DNA of 64,000 nucleotides. Source: Saussurea involucrata. Taxonomy: Eukaryota; Streptophyta; Magnoliopsida; Asterales; Asteraceae. The position numbers and the translations under genes are program-made. Location of the stretch: contig CM066322.1 of assembly GCA_033807775.1 (NCBI GenBank), positions 20,883,001 through 20,947,000 of the forward strand, read 5' to 3'. The notes beneath the pieces were generated by a model that was given only the letters and a program-made list of their open reading frames with translations, made no database searches and was not told the origin of the DNA. Shown piece after piece: positions 45,275 through 56,091 of the stretch. Each line of letters begins with the position of its first letter. Position 1 is the first letter of the stretch.

Positions 45275-45901
45275 ATCGCTGCAATTTTACACCATGCTTA
45301 GATTTATAAGCAAAATTCCACTCATTGTTTTCTTTCACCCATTCACCATCGTAACAGAAATATAGCCTAACTTTTGCAACCGATGAACTTATTTTTTCAA
45401 TGGTATCTCAAAAACAAAATACTGAAGAAAGAAAGCAAGAAATCAACAAATAAGGATGGAATGGGTGTGAGTTATGGATTGCATTCTACTGATATTTATG
45501 GATGAAATCTCATTGAGGAAGATGAATTGCAACCACAAAGTGGTCTTTCAAGTACAATAATTCAACATTGATGAAACATGCCAATGAATTTGAACCACAA
45601 ATTGGTCTTCAAAGTACAATAATTGTGGAAAAAAACAGTAAAAAGCATGCAAAGATTCGTGCAAAAAGGACAAAAAATGACATTTTTTTGCCGATCGCGG
45701 GATGGTCGCGGGGTTAGTCACGGGGAGGGACCGAAACTATAAACGCGGGCATAGTTGGGGGGGTGCCGCGGGACTTTTTGGCCATAATAGCGGGCCACGT
45801 GTGCCCTATCCCGCGATCGCGAGATCTGTCGCGGAAATAATGGGTATTTCGGCAAGTCAAAGTCAAAATTTGGGTATTTTAATTAAATTCCCAAAAAAAT
45901 A

Positions 45902-46647
45902 TACATTTTCTTGAGATCTCCATGGAAATAATATAAAAAGGAAGGAAAGGAGGTAAAGTAATTTTTTCATTTGTGTTCTCGAAATCGAAGAAAAAAGAAG
46001 GAAATGAAAGGAAAAGAAAAAAAATATTTTTTCGTGTTCTTTAACAGGAGAGAAAGAAAATGAAAGACGTAATTTTTACCAATATACCCTTAAAATATAT
46101 ATTTTATAACGAAAGATCGGGTAGTTTTGTAATTTTAATAAATTTTTAAATGTTTTAAAACCTTATCATTATTTTTCTTCCGTTTCTTTTACTTTTTCTC
46201 TAAAAAATAGTTTCGAAAAAACGAGTTTTATTTTTACTTTTCTCCCCTTCCTTTACCTTCGTAAAAATGAGTTTCGAGAACACAACTTGTATGTTTCTTT
46301 GACTGACTAAGGCGGTGTTTGGGATTGCGTCGGATAAATCACGTCTGAAAATCACGTTTCAAATCACGTTTCAAAATCGCGTTTTGGAAAAGTAGGTCTC
46401 CACCTACTTCTCAAAAAACCGCGTTTCAACCAAAAACTCCGGTGACAAAACGCGATAAGGAGTTTATCCAAACACTCACCTCGTGATTTCTCCGGTGACA
46501 AGACGCGATAAGGAGTAAGCACCCTCAAAACGCAATCACGAACACCCTCTAAATAAACACACACTCCCTTAATTTTGTTTGCATTTATCTGATAGACGAC
46601 AGGTAAGGAGGATACGGGTGTTGAGTAAGACGCAGGAACCACAACCA
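45902..46647. other. intergenic with two short inverted-repeat elements
   Basis: About 45975–46285 begins TGTGTTCTCGAAATC and ends GAGTTTCGAGAACACA. About 46313–46550 begins GGCGGTGTTTGGGATTGCG and ends CGCAATCACGAACACC. Both look like MITEs. No gene. Confidence 0.5.
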
Positions 46648-46905
46648 GCAGTCGAAGGTATGATTCATTGAACGTCTGTCTCTTTCTATAAATCGTCAAA
46701 ATTCGGGAGATATTTGAATCTGTAATTTGGTTTTCTTTATCGTCGCTGTTGTTAATTTTACTTTCTTACTGATGTTCCAGAGATGTGAATTCGAATTCGA
46801 ATTCGAATCCAAATAGGGTTTTGGTTGCTAAACTAATAAAAAAAGTAGGGTTAATCCTTTAGGGCATTTCATTTCGTTACCCCTGTTTTGTTGATCGAAT
46901 TTAGA
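46648..46905 (+). promoter_or_regulatory. leader/upstream block of receptor kinase C
   Basis: Matches the blocks upstream of copies A and B (GGTATGATTCATTGAACGTC, TCGGGAGATATTTGAATC, AGGGTTAATCC, CATTTCGTTACCCCT). A CGAATT repeat lies at about 46786–46806. Confidence 0.6.
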
Positions 46906-47222
46906 ACAATGGATCATAGCTTTCCAGCACATGTTTACGGTGCGGGTTCTACAAGCTACATGGAAATAACTAATTTTGGTTTATAAAACAAGGTATACGT
47001 TTACTTTTGATGATGAAAGGATACGTTTTCAAGTCATTAAATTTCCATGTCGCTTTCTTTAAATCAAATCCATTTAATATTTGCAAGTTTTTATTGCATT
47101 CAAATGACACCACAATCACAATCACAATTACAATTATTTGTTCCAAGCCTGCCATTCCTCCCATCATGGACCTTTTTTTTCTTCTTCTTGAAGAAAAAAA
47201 CAGTTTAGTTATCAAAGTGGGT

Positions 47223-48504
47223 ATGCAGTCGATGAAATACCTTTTCACAAGTTTATTGATTTCCATTGCTTTATTCTTGCTCCTCTTTTCACCTTCTGTT
47301 GCAGTAGACACCATACCTGCAAATCAAGTAATCAAAGATGGCGAAACCATTGTTTCGGCTGAAGAAATGTATGAACTGGGATTCTTTAGCCCTGCTAACT
47401 CCAACAATCGTTACTTGGGGATATGGTACAAGAAGATTGCAACAGGTACAGTGGTATGGGTTGCTAATAGAGACTTGCCGTTATCCAATACATCAGGCAC
47501 TTTCAAAGTCACTAGTGAGGGACTCCTGCTGCTTTCTTGTGGTGGTGATACTGTAATCTGGTCATCCACTTCTGCAGCATTTGTCACGTACATTAATCCA
47601 GTGGCACAACTCTTAGATACTGGAAATTTTGTTGTCAAGCATGGAAACAGTACTGATGACACAAGTTTCATTTGGCAAAGTTTTGATTATCCTGGTGACA
47701 CCTTCCTACCCGGAATGAAATTTGGTAAGGACTTTGTAACAGGCATAAACAGGAACTTGACATCATGGAAGAGCCCCAATGATCCTTCTCCAGGTCAGTA
47801 TGTAGAATATATGGATACAAATGGATATCCACAAATACTTATGAAGCAAGGTTCAGTCTTACAGTTAAGGTTTGGACCATGGAATGGCATCAGGTTTAGT
47901 GGCCTGCCTAATGAGATACCAAATCCAATTTACTCCACTGAATATGTTTTTAACCAGAAGGAAGTATATTATAAATACGAGCTTACAAGTTCAGTTGTTC
48001 AGATGATACATTTGAAGTGGGACGGCAGCATCGAAATATTGAATTGGAGCAATCGAAGCCAGAATTGGTTTGTGTATGCAACTGGTCTAGTAGATACTTG
48101 TGGTCGCTATGGAATCTGTGGTCCTTATGGAACCTGTGACATCAACAAAAATCCTCCTTGTTGTTGTATGGATGGTTTTGAACCAAAACGCCCAGATGAG
48201 TGGAGCATGGCAGATTGGTCGAGTGGATGCCAACTCAAAATTCCTTGTGAGGCCACAGAAGTCTTTCGGAAAATCAGAGGAATGAAATTTCCCGACACAC
48301 GACAATCATGGTACAATCAGATCATGACTCTCCGTGAGTGTGAGATAGCCTGCAGGGAAAATTGTTCTTGCACCGCTTACGCAAACTTAGATATCAGAAA
48401 TGGGGGGAGTGGATGCTTATTATGGTTTGGTGAACTGATGGATCTTATGGTTTGTGTAGAGAGTCAAGATATTTTCATAAGAATGCCTGCCGCTCTACTA
48501 AAAG
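47223..48504 (+). CDS. kinase C exon 1: ectodomain
   Basis: An intact open exon with signal peptide, bulb-lectin (ELGFFSPANSNNRYLG, VVWVANRDLPL), S-locus region (GPWNGIRFSGLPNEIP), EGF-like cysteines (CGRYGICGPYGTCD, CCCMDGFEPK) and PAN domain (CEIACRENCSCTAYANLD). It ends at AAAAG|GTAAAC, as in A. Residues in the S-locus region differ notably from A while the PAN domain is close. Read-through past the donor would stop at 48570–48572, giving a secreted ectodomain only. Confidence 0.9.
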
Positions 48505-48590
48505 GTAAACACAAAACCAATTTAACAAGGGAATCAGATTGTACCCAAGTTCAGCTTTCAACTTTCTGCTAAACTTGTTGTACTTTGTAG

Positions 48591-48742
48591 ATGAAGTCCT
48601 TGCGATCTCCCAATCTCGGTTGAACAAAAGATTCGAGTACTCGCCATCACCTTGCCAATTTTGTTGGTCTTAATGGGCGTGTCCTTAACAGCAGCGTATG
48701 TCTGTAGCATGAAAATAAAATGGTCTCACACGAAAGGACGAG
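48591..48742 (+). pseudogene. kinase C exon 2 (transmembrane), frameshifted
   Basis: Entering from exon 1 in phase, the frame runs into a stop before the helix. The helix (VLAITLPILLVLMGVSLTAA) is in another frame. Copy A has one more base between CAATCT and CGAGTACTC, so a single deletion explains it. Confidence 0.8.
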
Positions 48743-48945
48743 GTAAGGCGAACGAGTCACTTTCAGGTTTTAACAGAAGATTATACAGTTTTCTTACTCG
48801 GGTTTATAATAATACTACATATCACTTTGTAGGTCGAAGGGTACACACCTTTGATAAACGATACTCCGATGTAGAGAAGGATGATCTAGAGCTGAATTTT
48901 ATTAGCATATCTAAAATAATTAAGGCTACCAATAACTTCTCCATT

Positions 48946-48950
48946 GACAA
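48946..48950 (+). repeat. target-site duplication GACAA, left (right copy 54120–54124)
   Basis: GACAA precedes TGTTAG at 48951 and follows CCAACA at 54119, a perfect 5-bp duplication. Confidence 0.95.
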
Positions 48951-50161
48951 TGTTAGACAACCTAGGGGGGGTAAGGTTGTATTTTAAATCTTTTACTTTC
49001 AAAAATTCTTTTTACAAATAAATACAAAATAAATAAAGCAGAGTATAAATAAATAAGTATACAACAATTATATAAACAGATATAATTTAAATGCACAGAG
49101 ATTATATAAATAAATATAAATGCAAAGCAGTTTATATAAATAAATATAATAAAGCACAGCGGAATAAATAAAGAGATAAGGGATAGAGATACTTGACACA
49201 GAGATTTACTGATTTACCACCAACTGTGATAAACCAGCAGCCGAGACACTTCTCGACACGATCCAATAAATGTATTCTTTACGGTAGAATACAAACCAAG
49301 TACAAAGGTAACGTAATTTGATTCTCAAGCTTCTGCTATGAGATGTACAGGATCACACACCCGTTATTCAAATGCTTACAAGAGGAGTATAACTCACAAT
49401 GGGTAATCACTCTTGTATAATATCTCACACTTGGATATTTTATAAAAAAAGTTTTATAAAATATATATTATAAATAGATGAGAGAGCTGAGAGGTGGTTG
49501 CAGCTTGTTGTTACTGTTCTTGTGTTCTGAGGTCTTCTATTCTTCATCACCAACAGCTTCTTTATATATCAGCATCTCCAACGGCATTGTGTATCCGCGG
49601 TATACCGCCAAAAGCATGCGGTATACCGCCGTCAGAAAAGGTGACTGACACACCAACGGCTACATGCAAAGTTGACAGGAATTACGTACCCGCGGTATAC
49701 CGGCTTGTTCTCGCGGTATACCGCCGTCAGGAAAAGGTTCTTTCAACCAATCAGAAATGCACACGACCTGCCGCGGTATACCGGCTGAACACCCGCGGTA
49801 TACCGCCAAAAGTGTATCCGCGGTATACCGGGTATTCTCCACGGTATACCGCCGTCAGAAAAGACAGCTTCCAGGACTGCAACCAAATCTGCTGGATCTT
49901 CTTAAAACCTTATTAAAATTAATTGTTGGGTTTTTAGAAATATCCAAGTGGTATATTATTTTAGGGTGTTTATCATTATTAGTTATAAACAATAATGATG
50001 ACGTAAACACTTCCGTCTTGAACCCTTCAGATTAAATCTTCGTGTTCTTCAACAACTGCACACTTGGATTAAATTGTTAGATAAACAATAATACGGTGTG
50101 TTTGTAATCATCAAAATAAATATATATAAATATATAGAGATGTGGTACACTTGCACCAACA
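48951..50161 (-). repeat. 3' LTR of gag-only element, 1,211 bp
   Basis: TGTTAGACAACC to TTGCACCAACA. Contains eight CGGTATACCG palindromes at 49598–49851. The frames read across the palindromes are not genes. Confidence 0.93.
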
Positions 50162-50175
50162 ATCTCCCCCTTTTT
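50162..50175 (-). other. polypurine tract of gag-only element
   Basis: Minus strand reads AAAAAGGGGGAGAT directly against the LTR. Confidence 0.85.
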
Positions 50176-50515
50176 GATGATGACAAACACAACCGCTAAG
50201 CAAGAGCATATGCGGTTTCTCTCCCCCGTTTGTCGAAACAAAAAGGGTTAAGAAAGACGGTATGCTTCCCCTCGAGAGATGCTCCCCCTCAAAATATGCA
50301 TATAATTGAGGTAGCATAAACTCATGGGTAAATATAATAAAACGCTCCCCCTCAAATTAATAACGATATCAATTTGATTTTATAAAATTTGAGGGATAAA
50401 ATAAAATGCAAAAAGCAATAGAGACATAAGATATACAAACCAATACGAAACACTTGCACCAAAACGGATCTTAAGGCTTCAATTTTCGGTTAATTTTATG
50501 TGATAAAAAAAATCA

Positions 50516-50850
50516 CCACGTATTATGACCTCGTCAGGTAACCACGTATCATAACCTCGGCAGGTAACCACGTATTATAACCTCGGCAGGTAACCACGTA
50601 TTATAACCTCGGCAGGTAACCACGTATTATAACCTCGGCAGGTAACCACGTATTATAACCTCGGCAGGTAACAACGTATTATATCCTCGCCAGGAAACAC
50701 GTATTATATCCTCGCCAGGAACCACGTATTATATCCTCGTCAGGAAACACGTATTATATCCTCGTCAGGAACCACGTATTATATCCTCGTCAGGAAACAC
50801 GTATTATATCCTCGTCAGGAAACACGTATTATATCCTCGTCAGGAAGCAC
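50516..50850. repeat. array of 13 about 26-bp tandem repeats
   Basis: Thirteen units around CACGTATTATA in two blocks: the first six read ATAACCTCGGCAGGTAACC, the last seven ATATCCTCGTCAGGAA. It lies between gag and the purine tract. Units are contiguous, with no spacers. Confidence 0.93.
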
Positions 50851-50998
50851 CTACAAAAGGCAAAGAAAATTTTTCGTGGTACCCTTTTCTTATGGGTCCT
50901 TTTAACAGTTAGTATAAAACATAAACTGCAAAAATAAATAAAGAACATGTTGTCGACATAAAATAAAATACGACAACATATAAAACCATATAAATGGT

Positions 50999-52834
50999 TT
51001 AAAACCACAAACGCATCCCACCGGGATTGTCAACATTAAACATTCCTTTCGGAATCCATTTTCTAACCATTTTTATTTTACGATCGTATTTATCATAGAC
51101 GTAAAATGAAGCATGCAAATTTACATTATTCTTTGGTCTAGAAAAATTACTATTATACATACGAGCATACGGTTTCCTCCCATAATTTACATTTTTCATT
51201 TTTGACATATATGGGGGTTTTTGCACATAGGGTTTTCTCGTTTCAACTTTAGGAGATGCAAAAAATCTTTTAATGGGTTTACACGAACATTTATCAACAC
51301 ATGTATCGGAACCAATGCCTTTACGACAATTTATACGATTAGGCATATTTAGCATTTTAAGCACTTTATCATTGCTACTATTAAAAGCATTTGCTAATGA
51401 GTCATTTTTCTCATGCGATTTACATTTAGCATTTAAACATGCAACTTCATTTTCAAGAGACTCGCATTTTGTACATGCAACACTTTCATTTTTATTTTCA
51501 CTTAATTTATTTTCTAATTTAGTGATAACATCTAAATCATGAGCAGATTTTTGTTTACCGTCATCTATTTCCTTTTTATATGTGGATACGGTTTCTTTTA
51601 AATTAGAGGTTTCATCTTTATACTTATTTGCAAGAGCGGCCATATCATGAAATGATTTATATAATTCGTCAAGATTATTTTCATCGTCACTATAATAATT
51701 ATCACAATTATTTTTAGAGGAATATGATGAAGATACCTCATTATCATGGTCGGCCATGAAACAAAAATTTTTGGTCTCATTTATGCTTGCGCTCAACGCG
51801 CCTCCAACCAAAGCTTTTGGTGTGTTGATTTGTTTTGCTCGATTCGGACACACACTTGCATAGTGATCCTTGTCACCACACACATAGCAAAAGCCTTTCT
51901 TTTTATTGGCTTTTTCATCGTCGCTAGATTCGTCATATTTGTCTTCACTTTTGTGGACGTTGCGACTTTGGTTTTTACCACCACGACGGTAGTCTTCATT
52001 TTCTTGAAACCTATCAATATTGGCAAACTTTTTGTTAGAAAGAAGTTTAGAAAGTTTTCTTACCAACTTGACTAAATCGTCAAGATTTTCGGGTTCATCA
52101 TCGGATGAACTTGCATCTTCCTCCTCTTCCTTTTCTTTTGAGGCAACGACCTTGAGAGCGATGGATTTCTTTTTGACTTGCTCCCGGACTTGATTTCTTT
52201 TTAGTGCGATTTCGTGCACTTTAAGATTGCCGATGAGATCATCGAGCTTCATAGTTGCGAGATCTCGGGAGTCTTCCAAGGATGTGATTTTTGCCATCCA
52301 CTCCGAAGGAAGTGCTCGAAGAATTTTCCTTACATAGTCTTCGTTAGGATAAGTGCGACCTAATCCCTTCAAAGTAGTCATGATGAGGTTAAAACGTTTA
52401 AACATTGAGTCGATTGACTCATCTTTTGACATTTCAAATAATTCATAATCATGAACTAAAATGTTTATTTTAGAACTTTTAACTTGAGTATTTCCACGAT
52501 GAGTGTCACTCAAGCTTTGCCAGATTTGATTAGCAGTTTTACAGGTATATACTCTTTCTATTTCATCGGAAGTTAAAGCAGCATATAATATATTTTTAGC
52601 CTCAAAATTTAAACAAAAAAGAGATTCTTCAGCGGGAGTCCAGTCTTTAACAGGTTTATCAACAATAACATTATTTTTTATGATGGTAGGATTAAAATTC
52701 CCATTTTCTATAATATCCCAAATTTTTTGACTTTTGCCACGAACGTGACATTCAAATAGCTCGGCCCAAATGCCAAACTTTTCAGTATCTATCAAAGGAG
52801 TTTTAGAGAACACAAAATTAGTTTGTTGAGCCAT
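50999..52834 (-). CDS. Gag protein of the gag-only element
   Basis: 611 codons, ATG at 52832–52834. Residues about 35–215 form a UBN2/copia Gag core (KIWDIIENG, KNILYAALTSDEIERVYTCK, ANQIWQSLSDTHRGNTQVK, FKRFNLIMTTLKGLGRTYPN, LRALPSEWMAKITSLEDS). A Glu/Asp-rich stretch follows, then a CCHC zinc knuckle at 316–329 (CYVCGDKDHYASVC), a predicted coiled coil (about 390–470) and a basic tail. The end has WIPKG, a motif that in Sirevirus polyproteins precedes protease, but the frame then stops. The frame is intact and could make virus-like particles with enzymes from a helper. Confidence 0.93.
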   Translation of the reverse strand: MAQQTNFVFSKTPLIDTEKFGIWAELFECHVRGKSQKIWDIIENGNFNPTIIKNNVIVDKPVKDWTPAEESLFCLNFEAKNILYAALTSDEIERVYTCKTANQIWQSLSDTHRGNTQVKSSKINILVHDYELFEMSKDESIDSMFKRFNLIMTTLKGLGRTYPNEDYVRKILRALPSEWMAKITSLEDSRDLATMKLDDLIGNLKVHEIALKRNQVREQVKKKSIALKVVASKEKEEEEDASSSDDEPENLDDLVKLVRKLSKLLSNKKFANIDRFQENEDYRRGGKNQSRNVHKSEDKYDESSDDEKANKKKGFCYVCGDKDHYASVCPNRAKQINTPKALVGGALSASINETKNFCFMADHDNEVSSSYSSKNNCDNYYSDDENNLDELYKSFHDMAALANKYKDETSNLKETVSTYKKEIDDGKQKSAHDLDVITKLENKLSENKNESVACTKCESLENEVACLNAKCKSHEKNDSLANAFNSSNDKVLKMLNMPNRINCRKGIGSDTCVDKCSCKPIKRFFASPKVETRKPYVQKPPYMSKMKNVNYGRKPYARMYNSNFSRPKNNVNLHASFYVYDKYDRKIKMVRKWIPKGMFNVDNPGGMRLWF

Positions 52835-52908
52835 TTTAAAAAAAAATTAAAGAAATGACTTTAAAAATTTAAACAGAAAATTTTTGAAAGCCCCGCTCTG
52901 ATACCAAA

Positions 52909-54119
52909 TGTTAGACAACCTAGGGGGGGTAAGGTTGTATTTTAAATCTTTTACTTTCAAAAATTCTTTTTACAAATAAATACAAAATAAATAAAGCAGA
53001 GTATAAATAAATAAGTATACAACAATTATATAAACAGATATAATTTAAATGCACAGAGATTATATAAATAAATATAAATGCAAAGCAGTTTATATAAATA
53101 AATATAATAAAGCACAGCGGAATAAATAAAGAGATAAGGGATAGAGATACTTGACACAGAGATTTACTGATTTACCACCAACTGTGATAAACCAGCAGCC
53201 GAGACACTTCTCGACACGATCCAATAAATGTATTCTTTACGGTAGAATACAAACCAAGTACAAAGGTAACGTAATTTGATTCTCAAGCTTCTGCTATGAG
53301 ATGTACAGGATCACACACCCGTTATTCAAATGCTTACAAGAGGAGTATAACTCACAATGGGTAATCACTCTTGTATAATATCTCACACTTGGATATTTTA
53401 TAAAAAAAGTTTTATAAAATATATATTATAAATAGATGAGAGAGCTGAGAGGTGGTTGCAGCTTGTTGTTACTGTTCTTGTGTTCTGAGGTCTTCTATTC
53501 TTCATCACCAACAGCTTCTTTATATATCAGCATCTCCAACGGCATTGTGTATCCGCGGTATACCGCCAAAAGCATGCGGTATACCGCCGTCAGAAAAGGT
53601 GACTGACACACCAACGGCTACATGCAAAGTTGACAGGAATTACGTACCCGCGGTATACCGGCTTGTTCTCGCGGTATACCGCCGTCAGGAAAAGGTTCTT
53701 TCAACCAATCAGAAATGCACACGACCTGCCGCGGTATACCGGCTGAACACCCGCGGTATACCGCCAAAAGTGTATCCGCGGTATACCGGGTATTCTCCAC
53801 GGTATACCGCCGTCAGAAAAGACAGCTTCCAGGACTGCAACCAAATCTGCTGGATCTTCTTAAAACCTTATTAAAATTAATTGTTGGGTTTTTAGAAATA
53901 TCCAAGTGGTATATTATTTTAGGGTGTTTATCATTATTAGTTATAAACAATAATGATGACGTAAACACTTCCGTCTTGAACCCTTCAGATTAAATCTTCG
54001 TGTTCTTCAACAACTGCACACTTGGATTAAATTGTTAGATAAACAATAATACGGTGTGTTTGTAATCATCAAAATAAATATATATAAATATATAGAGATG
54101 TGGTACACTTGCACCAACA
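52909..54119 (-). repeat. 5' LTR of gag-only element, 1,211 bp
   Basis: Same ends and length as 48951–50161, offset 3,958. The eight palindromes recur at 53556–53809. Confidence 0.93.
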
Positions 54120-54124
54120 GACAA

Positions 54125-55497
54125 TAAGCTCGGTGAAGGTGGCTTCGGTCCAGTTTACAAGGTAACTTCTTGCATGCACATCTATGTTAAAAGCAAAGGT
54201 TGTATCATGAAGACAATGTATGTTTCCATTCTCTGGAACGAACCAAACACCCCCTAAAGCTCATATGATGGATCATAATCTTTAGGGAGTTTTGGAAAGC
54301 GGACAAGAAATAGCTGTGAAGAAACTTTCAGAAACTTCTGAACAGGGGTACAGTGAGTTCTACAATGAAGCTGTTTGTGTTGCCAGACTTCAGCATCGGA
54401 ATCTTGTGGAGCTTCTTGGATACTGCATGGATGGAGATGAAAGGATCCTGATTTATGAATACATGTCTAACAAAAGCTTGGACTTATATCTATTTGGTTT
54501 GACTCTTTCACCATGCTTTTATTGCCCATTATATAGTATTGCATTTTGTTTTCTAAATCTATATAGTAATGTTTTAATTATATTGGCAGATGAAACCAAA
54601 AGTTGTATGCTGGAATGGCCTCAACGCTTCAACATTATCCATGGGATTGCTAAAGGTATTCTTTATCTCCATCAAGATTCCCGCCATCGAATCATCAACA
54701 GAGATCTCAAGGCAAGCAATATTTTGCTGGATCGTGACATGAACCCAAAGATATCAGACTTTGGGCTTGCTAGAGAGTTTGGAGGAGACCAGATGACAGC
54801 CAAGACGAAGAAAGTGGTTGGAACATAGTAAGTATTTTAAAACTATGGACCGTGGGATTCATTGCTGATTCTTATCAGTCATTCTTTTTGGTTTTGTTGC
54901 AGTGGTTATATTTCACCCGAGTATGCTGTTCATGGGCGTTTCTCTGTGAAATCGGATGTCTTCAGCTTTGGTGTTTTGGTGTTGGAGATAGTGAGTGGGA
55001 AGAAAAACAGAGAATTCTCTTATGAAGATGTCAATGATAACCTTCTTGGACATGTTAGTAAATTTGATTGATAACCAATGAGTAAAAAAGTAAACTTAGA
55101 TTAAAAATTACCCAAAAATGAAAAAAATATCGTATTTAATTTGGGACAATGCAGAAAACTACGTCATTCTCTTTCGCTTTTAATCATGGACTTGGGTTTC
55201 ATTCAGGCATGGAGACTCTATATGGAAGGCAAGTGCCTTGAGCTAATGAGTCCATCTTTACGCAACTCGTGCATTGTCTCAGACGTAGAACGAACAATAC
55301 ATGTTGGTTTATTGTGCGTGCAGAATCTTGCACAAGATAGGCCAACAATGTCGTCTGTGGTTACGATGCTGAGTTGTGACGGTGCATTGCATCCACCTAA
55401 ACAACCTGCTTTCTTTGTTGGAGAAGGCTTGCCTAATCCCAGCCCTTTTTTAGCAGCTGTCGATGAAGCAACTATAACGACGTTAGAGCCTCGATAG
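54125..55497 (+). pseudogene. kinase C kinase-domain exons
   Basis: The rest of exon 3 (glycine loop GEGGFGPVYK) and exons 4–7 have sizes identical to copy A (211, 238, 151, 291 bp). The catalytic lysine is in IAVKKLSE, the catalytic loop is IINRDLKASN with His replaced by Asn, DFGLAREFGG is intact, and the end is LEPR-TAG (55495–55497). The exon 6 donor reads GTTAGT instead of GTAAGT in A and B, a weaker site. Confidence 0.88.
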
Positions 55498-55565
55498 GAA
55501 GTGCACGCAAAATTAAGGAATTTATATGTGCTCTTTAATTCATTAATTTTAGGATTAATAGTATA

Positions 55566-55809
55566 GGGTGGGGTTCCGGTGAGAAGTTGAGGTTAACGTG
55601 AGAAGCGTGAGAAGTGGTTATCAACCGTTGGATGAGAAATAGACGTACATTAAGATGAGATGCACCAATATAAGATGAACTGAGATGTAGCAGATCAATC
55701 CCTTTCTAAGACGCAATTCATGGGAGGGCATTTGATTAAAAATGATCAACGGCTCAGATCCACTTATCACACTTTTCACGTTAACCTCAATTTCTCACTC
55801 ACACGATGC
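55566..55809. mobile_element. MITE just downstream of kinase C
   Basis: 244 bp with subterminal inverted repeats (GAGGTTAACGTGAGAAG on the left, complement GAGGTTAACGTGAAAAG from the right). Flanked by a perfect 10-bp repeat TAATAGTATA (55556–55565, 55810–55819), compatible with Mutator-type insertion. A decayed relative sits at about 20530–20730. Confidence 0.75.
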
Positions 55810-55819
55810 TAATAGTATA

Positions 55820-56082
55820 ATCTTACTAATTGTGTTTGATAATGATAGGAGGATATTGATGTTGAGTAAGGGGTTCTTGACGGTTAGGTTAATGATTTGG
55901 TGTAGAGTTATCAAGTGATTAAAAGACTGTATGTATATGGTTTAATGCAAAATGTAAAATTGTTCTTTGGCAAGTGTTCTGAATTCAAGGGTAATTGTGG
56001 AATGAGCCGCATCTGAATCGTATGGTCATGGCCTGACAGATGCATGCATGATTCAGTGATAGATGGAAGGGTTTAGAGGCTA
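55820..56082. other. short spacer between two transposon relics
   Basis: No gene, RNA or repeat recognised. Confidence 0.5.
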
Positions 56083-56091
56083 GTAAATATA

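Larger units (their letters stand above)
40861..45892 (-). mobile_element. MULE 2 (Mutator-like) with accessory ORFs and nested solo LTR
   Basis: Terminal inverted repeats of about 430–450 bp (40861–41290 and 45440–45892) begin GGGAATTTAATTAAAATACC. They are flanked by a perfect 9-bp duplication AAAAAAATA (40852–40860, 45893–45901). The interior holds a plus-strand charged ORF, a minus-strand PB1-like ORF and the C-terminal end of a minus-strand transposase that is split by a solo LTR (42946–44960). The catalytic domain is missing, so it is non-autonomous. Confidence 0.92.
48951..54119 (-). mobile_element. gag-only Ty1/copia (Sirevirus-like) element inside kinase C
   Basis: 5,169 bp, minus strand. 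Two LTRs of 1,211 bp each with no difference seen where compared, a perfect GACAA duplication, a primer site at 52895–52906, one Gag gene, a 26-bp repeat array and a purine tract. Protease, integrase and reverse transcriptase are absent. Equal LTRs indicate a recent jump, so the enzymes were supplied by another element. It fits the class of gag-carrying non-autonomous elements. Confidence 0.93.
47223..55497 (+). pseudogene. S-domain receptor-like kinase C (SD1 type), interrupted
   Basis: Exons: 47223–48504, 48591–48742, 48833–48950 continued at 54125–54161, 54286–54496, 54590–54827, 54903–55053 and 55207–55497. The sum is 2,480 bases, one short of a multiple of three. A one-base deletion in exon 2, visible against copy A, accounts for this and puts the membrane helix out of frame. 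Exon 3 is split by a 5.2-kb gag-only retroelement just before the glycine loop. The catalytic loop reads INRDLKASN instead of HRD. Without the lesions it would be a plasma-membrane receptor kinase like copy A. Start chosen at ATG 47223 because a signal peptide follows (SLLISIALFLLLFSPSVAV). Confidence 0.9.

Noticed and set aside
47007..47222. Upstream in-frame extension of kinase C to an ATG at 47007
   Set aside because: The extension is low complexity, is not shared with copy A and would bury the signal peptide; ATG 47223 fits the family.
49494..49916. Open frame of 140 codons, repeated at 53452–53874
   Set aside because: It reads through the CGGTATACCG palindromes of the LTR and exists only because the LTR is duplicated.
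50516..50850. CRISPR-like direct repeats
   Set aside because: Units are contiguous with no unique spacers, lie in a plant retroelement, and no Cas genes are present.
8800..55497. Interpretation of the receptor-kinase cluster as a self-incompatibility S-locus
   Set aside because: S-domain kinases are a large family with many roles; no cysteine-rich ligand gene was seen beside them.
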